64,000 bases of DNA from Novosphingobium malaysiense (GTDB taxonomy: Bacteria; Pseudomonadota; Alphaproteobacteria; Sphingomonadales; Sphingomonadaceae): the NCBI RefSeq assembly GCF_000802225.1, contig NZ_JTDI01000001.1, positions 496,001 to 560,000 of the forward strand. Reading direction: 5' to 3'. The notes beneath the pieces were generated by a model. It saw only the letters and a list, made by a program, of their open reading frames with translations, was not told where the DNA came from and searched no databases. The number at the start of each line of letters is the position of its first letter. Positions within the stretch are counted from its first letter, which is position 1. Below, one piece after another: positions 34,215 to 42,963 of the stretch. The position numbers and the translations under genes are program-made.

Positions 34215-35441
34215 ATGCTCGATCTGGTAAGAAACCAACGTCCTGAAAACGACTTTGCGCGCATGGATTACGAGCGCGACCGCAAGGGACCGCCCGAAGG
34301 CTTTCCAGCCCTGCCCGACATTCCCGGCAGCCGCTACACCGACGCCGAGTTTCTTGAACTCGAAAAGGAAATGATGTGGGACAAGGCCTGGCTCTATGCC
34401 GGCCATACCGACCAGTTGCCCGAAAACGGCTCGTGGTTTCTCACCCGCAATTCCGGCGCCCCGATCATCGTCGCGCGCAACATGCAAGGTGAGATCAAGG
34501 CTTTCTACAACACCTGCCAGCACCGTGGCGCGCCGCTCGTCACCGAGGAGTCCGGCCAGGGACGTGGCTTTGTGTGCGGCTATCACGGCTGGAGCTACAC
34601 TCTCGACGGCAAGCTCACCGCCGTGCGCGACAAGCGCGATTTCGTCGATCTCGACTTTTCGTGCCGTTCGCTGGTGCCGGTACGCTGCGAACAGCTCGGC
34701 TCGCTGATCTTCATCAACAAGGATCCCGATGCCCAGCCGCTGATGGAGCACATCGGCCCGATGGCGGCGCAGCTCGAACAGTTCCAGCTCGACACGCTGC
34801 GGCTTGTCGACAGCCGCAGCTACGAGGTGGACTGCAACGTCAAGGTGCTGCTCGACGCGTTCCTCGAGGTCTACCACCTCAAGTCGATTCACATCGACAC
34901 GGTAGACCGCTTCCTCGACCACCGGGCGATGATCGTCACGCTCTGGCCCAACGGTCACAGCCGCATGGCGACACCGAACCGGCGCCCGGACTGGGTCGAC
35001 CCGGGAACTGTCGGCATGCCCGAGATCCCGTCGATCAGCGAGTTTCCGGCGAAGAACAACGTCAGCTACCAGATCTATCCCAACTTCGTGATGCCGCCGG
35101 CCCCCACCGGCATTCCCATCCTGCAGTTCTGGCCGCTCGGGCCGCGCCGTTCGCGCGTCGTCTCGAGCTGGCTGGCGCCCGACCACGATCCGGAAAACCC
35201 GCATCCGCTCTGGCCCACCCGGCTCGGCAACTGGGAACGCATCCTCTACGAGGACCTGCAATACGCTCCGCAGATCCAGGAATCGCTGGAGAGCCCCGGC
35301 TTCAAGGGCATGCCCCTCAACTACCAGGAACGGCGGATCTACCACTGGCACGAAGAACTCGACCGCCGCATCGGCCTCAACCGCGTTCCCGAACGTGCCC
35401 GCGTCAAGCAGGTCCTCGAACCATGGGTGCAGAAAGACTGA
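34215..35441 (+). CDS. Rieske non-haem iron oxygenase, alpha subunit
   Basis: A 408-residue oxygenase. Rieske ligands are C101, H103, C121 and H124 (NTCQHRG...CGYHGW). The mononuclear iron site CNVKVLLDAFLEVYHLKSIHID supplies the two His. ATG 34215 follows GAGAGAAAG; an in-frame codon at 34098 would translate through operator B4 and is rejected. It leads a five-gene operon with an SDR, a VOC protein, a thioesterase and a MaoC hydratase. Typical for alpha-only oxygenases acting on hydrophobic or CoA-linked rings; the reductase is missing locally. Confidence 0.94.
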   Translation: MLDLVRNQRPENDFARMDYERDRKGPPEGFPALPDIPGSRYTDAEFLELEKEMMWDKAWLYAGHTDQLPENGSWFLTRNSGAPIIVARNMQGEIKAFYNTCQHRGAPLVTEESGQGRGFVCGYHGWSYTLDGKLTAVRDKRDFVDLDFSCRSLVPVRCEQLGSLIFINKDPDAQPLMEHIGPMAAQLEQFQLDTLRLVDSRSYEVDCNVKVLLDAFLEVYHLKSIHIDTVDRFLDHRAMIVTLWPNGHSRMATPNRRPDWVDPGTVGMPEIPSISEFPAKNNVSYQIYPNFVMPPAPTGIPILQFWPLGPRRSRVVSSWLAPDHDPENPHPLWPTRLGNWERILYEDLQYAPQIQESLESPGFKGMPLNYQERRIYHWHEELDRRIGLNRVPERARVKQVLEPWVQKD

Positions 35442-35482
35442 AACGCTCGGCACAACAAGCATAAGCGCGGGAGAGAAGCATA

Positions 35483-36289
35483 ATGGCAAGTCTGGAAGGC
35501 AAGGTCGCCGTCGTGGTCGGCGCGGCCAATCGTGACAACATGGCCCAGGTCATAGCCCGGCGCCTCGCCGATGACGGGGCGCATGTAGTTGTCGCCGGCC
35601 GCAAGCCCGAAGAGCTGGAACGACTGGCGAAGGAGATCGGCGGCCATGCGGTAAGCCAGTGCGACCTGACCAGCGAGGAGGACCTTGCAAGGCTGGCCCG
35701 CGGAACGGTCGACAAATTCGGCGGGCTCGACATCGCCGTCAACGCGACCGGGTGGGGGCTGCTCAAGCCCTTTCTCGAAACCACCAAGGACGATATCGAG
35801 CGCATGGCGGCGCTCCAGTTCACCGGCGCGATCCTGTTCTATCAGGCGATGCTGCGGGTGATGCGCGATGGCGGCTCACTGATCCAGATTTCCTCGGCCA
35901 CCGCCTCGATCATGCTGGAAGACCACGCTGCCTACATGGGAAGCAAGGCCGGCGCAGACCACGTGATCCGCTGCATCGCCAACGAATTCGGCCACCGCGG
36001 CATTCGCGCCAACTCGGTCGCCCCCGGCTTCACGGTCACGCCCATGGTCGGCAAGGCCGCGCACAACCCGGCGATCATCGACACGTTCGCCAAGGAATAT
36101 CCGCTCGGCCGCGTCGGGACGAGCGAGGACATTGCCGAGGCCGTCTCCTGGCTGGCGGGCGATGCCTGTTTCATGTCCGGCCAGGTGCTGCAGGTGAACG
36201 GCGGCCTGACGCTGCGCCGAAATCCCACCAATGCCGAGATTGTCGGTGCCGTGAAGGCCGCCCGCGCCGCCGCGGCCCCGGCGTCATGA
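35483..36289 (+). CDS. SDR family oxidoreductase with atypical glycine motif
   Basis: A 268-residue SDR. The usual TGxxxGxG is replaced by VGAANRDNMAQ (residues 12-22), a pattern closer to the divergent, enoyl-ACP-reductase-like motif. Catalytic residues remain: Ser in QISSATAS and Tyr-x3-Lys in AYMGSK. NNAG is NATG. The C-terminal GGLTLRRNP is typical of SDRs. It follows the Rieske gene by 41 bp and overlaps the VOC gene by 4 bp. A cis-dihydrodiol or hydroxy-acyl substrate is plausible for an SDR next to a Rieske enzyme. Confidence 0.9.
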   Translation: MASLEGKVAVVVGAANRDNMAQVIARRLADDGAHVVVAGRKPEELERLAKEIGGHAVSQCDLTSEEDLARLARGTVDKFGGLDIAVNATGWGLLKPFLETTKDDIERMAALQFTGAILFYQAMLRVMRDGGSLIQISSATASIMLEDHAAYMGSKAGADHVIRCIANEFGHRGIRANSVAPGFTVTPMVGKAAHNPAIIDTFAKEYPLGRVGTSEDIAEAVSWLAGDACFMSGQVLQVNGGLTLRRNPTNAEIVGAVKAARAAAAPAS

Positions 36290-36756
36290 TCCGCGGCGTC
36301 CACCACCTCGCCATCTCGACCCCGGACCTCGACCGCTTCGTCGACCATTACGAGCGCTGGTTCGGTTTCGAGCGTGCAGGCGAAGGGGGGTGGGAGATTG
36401 GCAACACGCGCATCGATACCATGGTGGGGCTGAAGGATAGCGCGGCGCGCTACGCGATGATCCGCCTCGGGAACCTGCATATCGAAGTGTTCGAGTATGC
36501 CAGCAATGCCCCGCAGGACGTGCGCCCGCGCATGTGCGATCGCGGGATCACGCACCTGTGCCTCTACTGCGATGACGTGTTCGCCGAGTATGAACGGCTG
36601 AAGGGGCTCGGCATGGCCTTCAACTGTCCGCCCGGAGGCTCTGGCGCGACGCGTGCCACTTACGGCCGCGACTGCGACGGGAATGTCGTGGAACTGCTTC
36701 AGATCGTGGATTCCGACTGCGCCTTCGCATTCGAGAAGCAATGCGCCGCATGCTAG
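36286..36756 (+). CDS. VOC superfamily (glyoxalase/dioxygenase-like) protein
   Basis: A 156-residue protein with two VOC modules: MIRGVHHLAISTPDLDRFVDHYERWFGF and ITHLCLYCDDVFAEYERLKGLG. Candidate metal ligands are H6/H7, E in HIEVFEY, H in THLCLY and E in NVVELLQI, a complete 2-His/Glu-like set. The ATG overlaps the SDR stop (ATGA). It could be a small extradiol-type dioxygenase, but length and sequence fit lactoylglutathione lyase/epimerase-like members better. Confidence 0.85.
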   Translation: MIRGVHHLAISTPDLDRFVDHYERWFGFERAGEGGWEIGNTRIDTMVGLKDSAARYAMIRLGNLHIEVFEYASNAPQDVRPRMCDRGITHLCLYCDDVFAEYERLKGLGMAFNCPPGGSGATRATYGRDCDGNVVELLQIVDSDCAFAFEKQCAAC

Positions 36757-36827
36757 AGGGGGACGGCAAGATCGCGACTGCCACCTCACCAACGACGCGC
36801 GACTCCGGCCCTGCGAGCGTACCTGCC

Positions 36828-37730
36828 ATGACCCAGTCCAACCCCTTCCCCGACGACCCACAAGCGGAACGCCATCTGGCCTATGCTTTCGAGACCATCG
36901 GGGAAGACCGGTTTCGCGTGGCGCCGATTCCGAGCGGCTTGCTGCGCCTGTTCGGCGGGATGATCGTCTCGCAATGCCTTGCCGCCGCGCAGCGCACCGT
37001 TCCCGAAGACAAGATGGCGCACAGCCTTCATGCGTATTTCGGCAAGCCAGGACGTGTCGACCGCCCCAACGAGTTCACGGTGAGCCGCGAACTGGACGGT
37101 CGCACGTTCGCCAATCGTCTGGTGCGGATGTCGCAGGATGGGTTGCCGCTGATGAACTGCATGGTTTCGTTCAAGACCCCGGAAACATCGGCCCACCACG
37201 CCATGGCCATGCCGGCTGTGCCGGCGCCGGAAGATTTGCCTCGGCTGGAAGACATCATGGCCGAGCGCGGCGCTGCACTCCCGGACCGCCACCGGCCGTT
37301 CTGGCAGCGCCGTCAGCAGATCGACTGGCGGCCGGTGGAACCCTTCCCGTTCGAGACCGACAAGCCACTTTCCGCCTCGCGTCACTTCTGGTTCCGCTTC
37401 CACGGGCCCGTGGAAGGCGATTTGCCGATCCACCAGCGGTTGCTCGCCTACGCCTCGGACCAGCACATATTCCACACCGGTTTGCGCCCATTGGGCGTCG
37501 ACTGGACCGATCCCCATCTCCAGACCGCCAGCCTCGACCATGCGATATGGTTCCACGACCGGTTTCGCGTCGATGACTGGTTGCTCTATGCTCTGGACGC
37601 ACCGGCCGCCGGCAATGCGCTGGCCATGGGACGCGGGGCGATCTTCCGGCGCGACGGAGCGCTCGTAGCCACGGTCAGCCAGCAGGGCCTTGCCCGCATC
37701 CTGAATGAGCGAAGGGAAGACAAGTTGTGA
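36828..37730 (+). CDS. Acyl-CoA thioesterase, TesB (thioesterase II) family
   Basis: A double hot-dog thioesterase that hydrolyses acyl-CoA. The first half carries LRLFGGMIVSQCLAAAQRTVP and HSLHAYFGKPG; the second carries LLAYASDQHIF, SLDHAIWFHDRFRVDDWLLY and the terminal GRGAIFRRDGALVATVSQQGL, with the family Asp, Ser/Thr and Gln positions. ATG 36828 gives 300 residues, matching family length. An upstream in-frame ATG at 36741 (329 residues), which overlaps the VOC gene and has GAGAAG before it, cannot be excluded. It may recycle CoA or release stalled acyl-CoA intermediates. Confidence 0.9.
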   Translation: MTQSNPFPDDPQAERHLAYAFETIGEDRFRVAPIPSGLLRLFGGMIVSQCLAAAQRTVPEDKMAHSLHAYFGKPGRVDRPNEFTVSRELDGRTFANRLVRMSQDGLPLMNCMVSFKTPETSAHHAMAMPAVPAPEDLPRLEDIMAERGAALPDRHRPFWQRRQQIDWRPVEPFPFETDKPLSASRHFWFRFHGPVEGDLPIHQRLLAYASDQHIFHTGLRPLGVDWTDPHLQTASLDHAIWFHDRFRVDDWLLYALDAPAAGNALAMGRGAIFRRDGALVATVSQQGLARILNERREDKL

Positions 37731-38227
37731 CCCAATCCGGCTTCAGCCCCCGCGCACCCTACCGCACTTTCGAGGATCTGAAGGTGGGAGAGAAGCGCAC
37801 CTCGCGCTCGCGGACGGTGACCGAGGAGGAAATCCTCGAATTCGCCCGCACCTACGACCCCCAATGGTTCCACACCGACCCGGACAGCGCCACGCAGTCG
37901 GTCTTCGGACAGGTCGTGGCCAGCGGAATCCACGTGCTGGCCATGTGGCGCCAGCTCGATCACGAGATCAACTGGGACATCGATTTCGTATGCGGGGTGG
38001 GCTGGGACGAGCTGCGGCTGAAGCGCGCGATCCGGGCCGGCGACACGATCCACGTCACCAGCGAGATCGTGTCGCTCGAACCTTCCAAGTCGTCGACCGA
38101 CCGGGGTACGGCCAAGACCCGCTACGCCGTGGTTCTCGAAGACGGGACCGAGGCAGTGACGTTTACCAGTATCAACCTCGTCTACACGCGCGAGGGAAGG
38201 GAGCGGATGGCAGGTACCGCGCGCTGA
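37727..38227 (+). CDS. MaoC-like hot-dog dehydratase
   Basis: A 166-residue single hot-dog protein. The hydratase-2 pair is visible in YDPQWFHTDPDSA (Asp and His), followed by FGQVVASGIHVLAMWRQL and the C-terminal TSINLVYTREGRERM. The start is GTG inside the thioesterase stop (GTGA overlap). MaoC proteins hydrate (R)-specific enoyl-CoAs, so this is the second hydratase of the cluster, complementing the crotonase at 32580. It pairs logically with the HSD17B4-like SDR at 10813, which would oxidise an (R)-hydroxyacyl-CoA. Last gene of the operon, converging on the acyl-CoA dehydrogenase. Confidence 0.9.
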   Translation: MTQSGFSPRAPYRTFEDLKVGEKRTSRSRTVTEEEILEFARTYDPQWFHTDPDSATQSVFGQVVASGIHVLAMWRQLDHEINWDIDFVCGVGWDELRLKRAIRAGDTIHVTSEIVSLEPSKSSTDRGTAKTRYAVVLEDGTEAVTFTSINLVYTREGRERMAGTAR

Positions 38228-38273
38228 CGCGACCGGTACCTGCACACCCCCTCATGGCCTGCTCCGTCAACGC

Positions 38274-39437
38274 CTAGCGGCGCTGGTCAAAACGCCGCCC
38301 CAGCATGGCCGAAGCTATGTTCACTTTCTGGATGTCGATGGCCCCGCCGGCGATACCCCAGCCCCAGGAATCGCGCAGGCGCCGCTCCATGGGAAATTCC
38401 TTCGAATACCCGTAAGCCCCCATGAGCTGCATGGCATCCCCCGTCACCTCGCGGGCGATGGTGTTGGCGAAACACTTGCCGGTGGAGCTGTGCAGCACCG
38501 AAGGCAGGCCGTCCTCGGCCTGCGAGGCGGCGCGCCAGATCAGCAGACGCGCGGCCTCGACCTTCATCTGCATCTCGGCGAGCTTGAGCTGCACTGCCTG
38601 GAACTCCGCAATCGCCTTGCCGAACTGCTTGCGCTCCTGGACGTATTCACACACATCCTCGAGCGCGCCCGAGGCCTGCGCCAGCGACATCGTGGCATTC
38701 CCGCAGCGCTCCAGATCGAAGGCTTCCATGAGCTTCTTGAAGCCGCCGCCGGCATGCACGATGACGTTGTCGAGCGGGACTTCGCAATCGTCGAAATTGA
38801 GATCGGACGACGGAATGCCGCGAAACCCCATGAGCTGTTCATTCGGGCCGAAGGATAGGCCCGGGGCGTCCTTTTCGACGAGCACAGCGCCAATGCCCTT
38901 GGCCCCAGGATCATCGGACAGGCGGCAGTAGACCACATAGGCATCGGCATGGCCGCCGCCGGAGCACCAGCGCTTGGTGCCGTTGAGCACGACCTTGTCG
39001 CCCCGGATCACGCCCTTGGTCTTGAGATCCGTGAGCGCGCTGCCCGCATCCGGTTCCGACATCGACACGGCCACGACCAGGTCTCCGCTGCACACCGCCG
39101 GGACGACCCGCTTCCTGAGAGCATCCGACCCGAAGTGTTCGATGGCGCGAACCGGGCCCACCGAGGATTCGAAGATCGGAAAGCCGACGGCCGAAGAGAT
39201 CTTTCCGAACTCCTCCAGCACGACGAGCGCCTCGATATTGCCAAGGCCCAGACCACCCAGATCACTGGACACATTGATGCCCAGAAAACCCAGTTCGGCA
39301 AAGCGCTTCACCAGGTCCCGGCCGGGGGGCTTGTTGTCGCGCTCCAGCTCGGCGGCAATGGCAGGCAGTTCTGCGCGCGCGAACGAGCGGGCAGCGTCCT
39401 GGAGCTGCAACTGGTCGTCGGTCAACGTGAAATTCAT
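38274..39437 (-). CDS. Acyl-CoA dehydrogenase
   Basis: A 387-residue FAD enzyme forming the alpha-beta double bond of an acyl-CoA. MSEPDAGSALTDLKTKGV and GTKRWCSGGGHADAYVVY are the flavin/substrate motifs. At the C-terminal place where the catalytic base usually lies (E in EGTSEIQ), this protein reads IAGGAIDIQ with Gly. An isovaleryl-CoA-dehydrogenase-like Glu in FDLERCGNA could serve instead. ATG 39437 gives the standard N-terminus (MNFTLTDDQLQLQD); the longer frame upstream is an arginine-rich artefact. Last gene of the long leftward operon, 47 bp after E2. Confidence 0.92.
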   Translation of the reverse strand: MNFTLTDDQLQLQDAARSFARAELPAIAAELERDNKPPGRDLVKRFAELGFLGINVSSDLGGLGLGNIEALVVLEEFGKISSAVGFPIFESSVGPVRAIEHFGSDALRKRVVPAVCSGDLVVAVSMSEPDAGSALTDLKTKGVIRGDKVVLNGTKRWCSGGGHADAYVVYCRLSDDPGAKGIGAVLVEKDAPGLSFGPNEQLMGFRGIPSSDLNFDDCEVPLDNVIVHAGGGFKKLMEAFDLERCGNATMSLAQASGALEDVCEYVQERKQFGKAIAEFQAVQLKLAEMQMKVEAARLLIWRAASQAEDGLPSVLHSSTGKCFANTIAREVTGDAMQLMGAYGYSKEFPMERRLRDSWGWGIAGGAIDIQKVNIASAMLGRRFDQRR

Positions 39438-39484
39438 CTTGCGGGTCCTTTGCGGACGCATCGCCCCATGGGGCGGCGTCGATG

Positions 39485-40927
39485 TCAGAGCAGGTGCGGC
39501 TGTTCGAGCAGGTCGGCGAGTGCCGCCATGAAACGGCCGCCGTCGGCGCCGTCGATGGCGCGGTGGTCGCACGATAGCGACAGGTGCAGCACGGGGACGA
39601 TGCGAATCGCGCCATCGTCGTCGATCGGCTCCGGACGCGCCTTGCCGACTGCCAGGATGGCTCCCTGCGGCGGATTGATGATCGCATCGAACTGTTCGAC
39701 GCCAAAGCTGCCGAGGTTCGAAAGCGAGAAGCTGCCCCCGGTGAATTCCTCCGGCTTGAGCTTGCCGCTGCGGGCACGCTGGGCCAGCCCTTTCATCTCC
39801 GCGCCAATTTCTGTGACGGTCTTGCCATCCGCCGCGAATACGATCGGCGTTACCAGCCCGCGATCGGTCGCAACGGCGACCGACACGTCCGCCGCCGCAA
39901 AGCGATGGATGTCGTCGCCGTGGACCTGGACATTGACCGCCGGCACTTCCATCAATGCCAGGGCGCAGGCCTTGAGGATGAAATCGTTGATGCTGGGGCG
40001 CTCACCTTCCAGCGAGGCACGCAAGGCCAGCAGGCGGTCGGCCCGCACGCGGCGGCGCACATAGAAGTGCGGGATCTGCTGCTTGGACTGCGTTAGCCGC
40101 CGGGCGATAGTGCGACGCATCGAACTCATCGGCACGATGTCCGCGCCGGCGCCTGCGCCCGGAGCGGAAACGCTCGGCGTCGCGGAGGAAGCCGACGTTG
40201 CCGCGGCCTCTGCCCCCGTTGCCGGCGCCTGCTGTTCCAGCACGGCCAGCACATCGTCACGGCGCACCTTGCCGCGGTGGCCAGAGCCCTTCACTTGTGC
40301 CAGGTCGAGCCCGTTGAGCGAAGCGAGGCGCCGGGCGACAGGCGTGGACAGGACCGAACTCGCCGGTGTGGGCGGATAGGCGCCCACCAGTTGCGGTGCC
40401 GCTTCCGGCCTGGCCGCCTGGTGCACGTCCTGTACGAAGATCTTGCCGTTGCGGCCCGATCCCTTCACGCCGGCAAGGTCGACACCCAGCTTGTGCGCCT
40501 CTTCGAGTGCGACCGGACTGATCAGGACGCCTTCCGGCACTGGCGGCGCCGCGGCTTTTGCATCGGACGACGCCGGAGCGGCCGCAGGCGGGGCAGACTT
40601 CTCGTCTCCATCCGGTCCGAACCCCGCCTCCGACGGGGTAAAGCCGGCGATCAGGGCATCGATTTCCTCTGCCGAAGCCTCGCCGCCATCCGAGAGCACG
40701 GCGAGCAGCGCCCCGACCGGATAGGTTTGCCCGGCCTCGGCGATGATCCGCACGAAGCGTCCATCGGCCTCGGCTTCGACTTCGTTGGTGATCTTGTCGG
40801 TTTCAATCAGCGTCAGCACGGTGCCACGCTCGAAAGGGGCGTTTTCCTCCACCATCCAATCGGCGATCGTGCCTTCGGCCATCTCGATGCCCCACTTGGG
40901 CATGGTGAAAGGCTTGAGCTTGGCCAT
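39485..40927 (-). CDS. Dihydrolipoamide acyltransferase E2 of a 2-oxoacid dehydrogenase complex
   Basis: A 480-residue E2. The lipoyl domain (1-80) carries lipoyl-Lys K45 in ETDKI. An Ala/Pro linker leads to two peripheral-subunit-binding domains (about 135-170 and 193-230), each with a V-K-G-S-G-x-x-G-K core, then the catalytic domain with H455 and D459 in DHRAIDGADG. Most bacterial E2s have only one such binding domain. It forms the core of a complex with the E1beta and E1alpha genes just upstream (3-bp gap). It should take the acyl group of a branched or C2-C4 oxoacid to CoA, as acetoin or branched-chain complexes do. Confidence 0.95.
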   Translation of the reverse strand: MAKLKPFTMPKWGIEMAEGTIADWMVEENAPFERGTVLTLIETDKITNEVEAEADGRFVRIIAEAGQTYPVGALLAVLSDGGEASAEEIDALIAGFTPSEAGFGPDGDEKSAPPAAAPASSDAKAAAPPVPEGVLISPVALEEAHKLGVDLAGVKGSGRNGKIFVQDVHQAARPEAAPQLVGAYPPTPASSVLSTPVARRLASLNGLDLAQVKGSGHRGKVRRDDVLAVLEQQAPATGAEAAATSASSATPSVSAPGAGAGADIVPMSSMRRTIARRLTQSKQQIPHFYVRRRVRADRLLALRASLEGERPSINDFILKACALALMEVPAVNVQVHGDDIHRFAAADVSVAVATDRGLVTPIVFAADGKTVTEIGAEMKGLAQRARSGKLKPEEFTGGSFSLSNLGSFGVEQFDAIINPPQGAILAVGKARPEPIDDDGAIRIVPVLHLSLSCDHRAIDGADGGRFMAALADLLEQPHLL

Positions 40928-40930
40928 TCC

Positions 40931-41950
40931 TCAGCCCTCCTGGCGGAAACCGAGCACGCGGCGCACCGCTTCCTCGATCTTCTGCGGGGATGGCACCCAG
41001 GCCCGCTCAAGATTGCGCGCGAAGGGGATCGGGCTGTGCGGGGCCGTCACCATCGCGGGGGGAGCCTTGAGGCTGGTAAACGCCCTTTCGCTGACCATCG
41101 AGGCAATGTCGGAAGCGAGGCTGCAACGCGGCGGGCTTTCATCGACAACGACGAGACGGCCCGTCTGCTCGACGGACTCGAGAATGGCGTCCTCGTCGAG
41201 CGGGCTGGTCGTGCGCAGATCCAGAAGGTCGATTCCGATCCCGTCCGGCTCGAGCTTTTCTGCCGCCTTCTCCGAGAAGTTGACCATTCTCCCGCAGGCG
41301 ACGACGGTCACATCCCCGCCCTCGCGCACCACGCGCGCCTCGCCGAAACGCTGGCGATGGTCGCCGTCGGGCACTTCGCCCTTCACGCCGTAGAGCGTCT
41401 TGTGCTCGAAGAACATGACCGGATCATCGCCCCGCAACGCTTCGGTCAGCATTCCCTTGGCATCGGCAGGCGTGGTGGGAAGTACCACCTTGAGGCCGGG
41501 AATGGCGGTAAGCATGGCATAGACCGACTGGCTGTGTTGCGCCGCCGTCTGCATGCCGGCGCCGTAGACCAGCCGGACCACGGCCGGGCACTTGGCCTTT
41601 CCGCCGAACATGTAGCGGAACTTGGCCATCTGGTTCCACAGCTGGTCAAGGCTGACGCCCACGAAGTCGGCGAACATCAGTTCGGCCACGGGCCGCTTTC
41701 CGGAAAGCGCAGCCCCCGCGGCCGCGCCGATGATGGCGCTTTCCGAGATCGGCGTATCGATCACGCGCTCGGGACCGAATTTCTCCCAGAGGCCCGGGCT
41801 CGTGCCCCAGATCCCGCCGATGGCTTCGGGGCCGCCCGCGGTCCCGTTGCCCCCGACCACATCCTCGCCGAGCAGGATGATGTCCTCGTCGCGCTCCATT
41901 TCCGAAAGGAGCGTGCTGGCGATTGCCTCGCGAATGTTCATGACTGCCAT
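40931..41950 (-). CDS. 2-oxoacid/acetoin dehydrogenase E1 component, beta subunit
   Basis: A 339-residue transketolase-like subunit of the thiamine-diphosphate E1. It has the conserved LGEDVVGGNGTAGGP...GLWEKFGPERVIDTPISESAIIGAAAGAAL organisation, then FADFVGVSLDQLWNQMAKFRYMFGG and a C-terminal transketolase domain (GRLVVVDESPPRCSLASDIA). ATG 41950 has GAGAGGA upstream; 13 more residues to 41989 are possible but overlap E1alpha. Lies 13 bp from E1alpha and 3 bp from E2. No E3 gene is present. Confidence 0.94.
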   Translation of the reverse strand: MAVMNIREAIASTLLSEMERDEDIILLGEDVVGGNGTAGGPEAIGGIWGTSPGLWEKFGPERVIDTPISESAIIGAAAGAALSGKRPVAELMFADFVGVSLDQLWNQMAKFRYMFGGKAKCPAVVRLVYGAGMQTAAQHSQSVYAMLTAIPGLKVVLPTTPADAKGMLTEALRGDDPVMFFEHKTLYGVKGEVPDGDHRQRFGEARVVREGGDVTVVACGRMVNFSEKAAEKLEPDGIGIDLLDLRTTSPLDEDAILESVEQTGRLVVVDESPPRCSLASDIASMVSERAFTSLKAPPAMVTAPHSPIPFARNLERAWVPSPQKIEEAVRRVLGFRQEG

Positions 41951-41963
41951 TGCGCGGATCCTC

Positions 41964-42938
41964 TCAGTAATATTCGACGTAGACGTCATCGGCGACGGTC
42001 GCTGCGTCCGGAAGCTCGTCGGCGCGGGCTTCGGCCACGGCCTCGTCGATCAGTTCCCCGACCTCGGTATCGACAGCATCGAGGTCCTCGTTCGTCAGCA
42101 GAGCGGCTTCGGTGACGCGGGAGCGGAAGGCCTTGAGGCAGTCTCGCTCCTCGCGGATACGTTCGAGCTCCCCCTTGCCGCGATAGCGCTGCGGATCGCC
42201 CTCGAAGTGGCCGTAATAGCGTTCCGTATCGAGTTCGATCGCTGCCGGTCCATTGCCGGCGCGGACATATTCGAGCAGTTCGGCGAAAGCGGAATAGGTA
42301 TCGAAGAAATCACAGCCGTTCGCGCGCCAGGCCCTCATGCCGAACGCTTCGGCGCGACTGGCGATGTCCTTGTCCGTACCGACCGCGTAGGCGTCGCCGG
42401 TATGCTCGGAATAATGGTTGTTCTCGAAGACGAAGATGGCCGGCACCTTGGTCACGGAAGCCAGGTTCATGGCCTCGAACGTCGTACCCTGGTTGCAGGC
42501 ACCATCGCCGGAAAAGGCCACACCGACCCGCCCCTTGCCCTGCAGCCGCGCGGCAATGGCAGCGCCGACCGCCTGCGGCGCGCCGCCGCCGACGATGCCG
42601 TTCGCGCCGAGCATCCCGACGTCGAGATCGGCGATGTGCATCGAACCGCCACGCCCCTTGCACAGGCCTCCGGCGCGTCCATAGATCTCCTTCATCATAC
42701 CCTTCACGTCGCAGCCCTTGGCAATGCAGTGGCCATGCCCGCGATGGGTCGAGACGATCTTGTCCTCTACCGTAAGCTGGTCGCAGATTCCGACCGCGAC
42801 GGCCTCCTGGCCGGCGTAGAGGTGGGTGAAGCCCGCGATTTCGCCGGTCTTGATCTCTTCGTGCAGACGCTCCTCGAAATCGCGGATGGTCTTCATCCGG
42901 CGATAGGCGCCCAGCAGTTCGTCACGATTGAGTTGCAT
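41964..42938 (-). CDS. 2-oxoacid/acetoin dehydrogenase E1 component, alpha subunit
   Basis: A 324-residue thiamine-diphosphate-binding subunit. The TPP motif begins GDG at 144-146 and runs through FSGDGACNQGTTFEAMNLASVTKVP to the VFENN Asn. THRGHGHCIAKGCD and GRAGGLCKGRGGSMHIAD are classic for PdhA/AcoA types. The length and E1alpha/E1beta split match acetoin or branched-chain type complexes. It lies between a Rieske gene (25 bp) and E1beta. Its presence within the Rieske-SDR operon implies that a 2-oxoacid or diketone is a pathway intermediate. Confidence 0.94.
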   Translation of the reverse strand: MQLNRDELLGAYRRMKTIRDFEERLHEEIKTGEIAGFTHLYAGQEAVAVGICDQLTVEDKIVSTHRGHGHCIAKGCDVKGMMKEIYGRAGGLCKGRGGSMHIADLDVGMLGANGIVGGGAPQAVGAAIAARLQGKGRVGVAFSGDGACNQGTTFEAMNLASVTKVPAIFVFENNHYSEHTGDAYAVGTDKDIASRAEAFGMRAWRANGCDFFDTYSAFAELLEYVRAGNGPAAIELDTERYYGHFEGDPQRYRGKGELERIREERDCLKAFRSRVTEAALLTNEDLDAVDTEVGELIDEAVAEARADELPDAATVADDVYVEYY

Positions 42939-42963
42939 GTCCTCTCCCCGAAAGTGGGCGTTT

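Noticed and set aside
36286..36756. VOC protein as a full extradiol ring-cleavage dioxygenase
   Set aside because: At 156 residues with one VOC pair it is shorter than typical two-domain extradiol enzymes; ligand residues alone do not separate dioxygenase from lyase.
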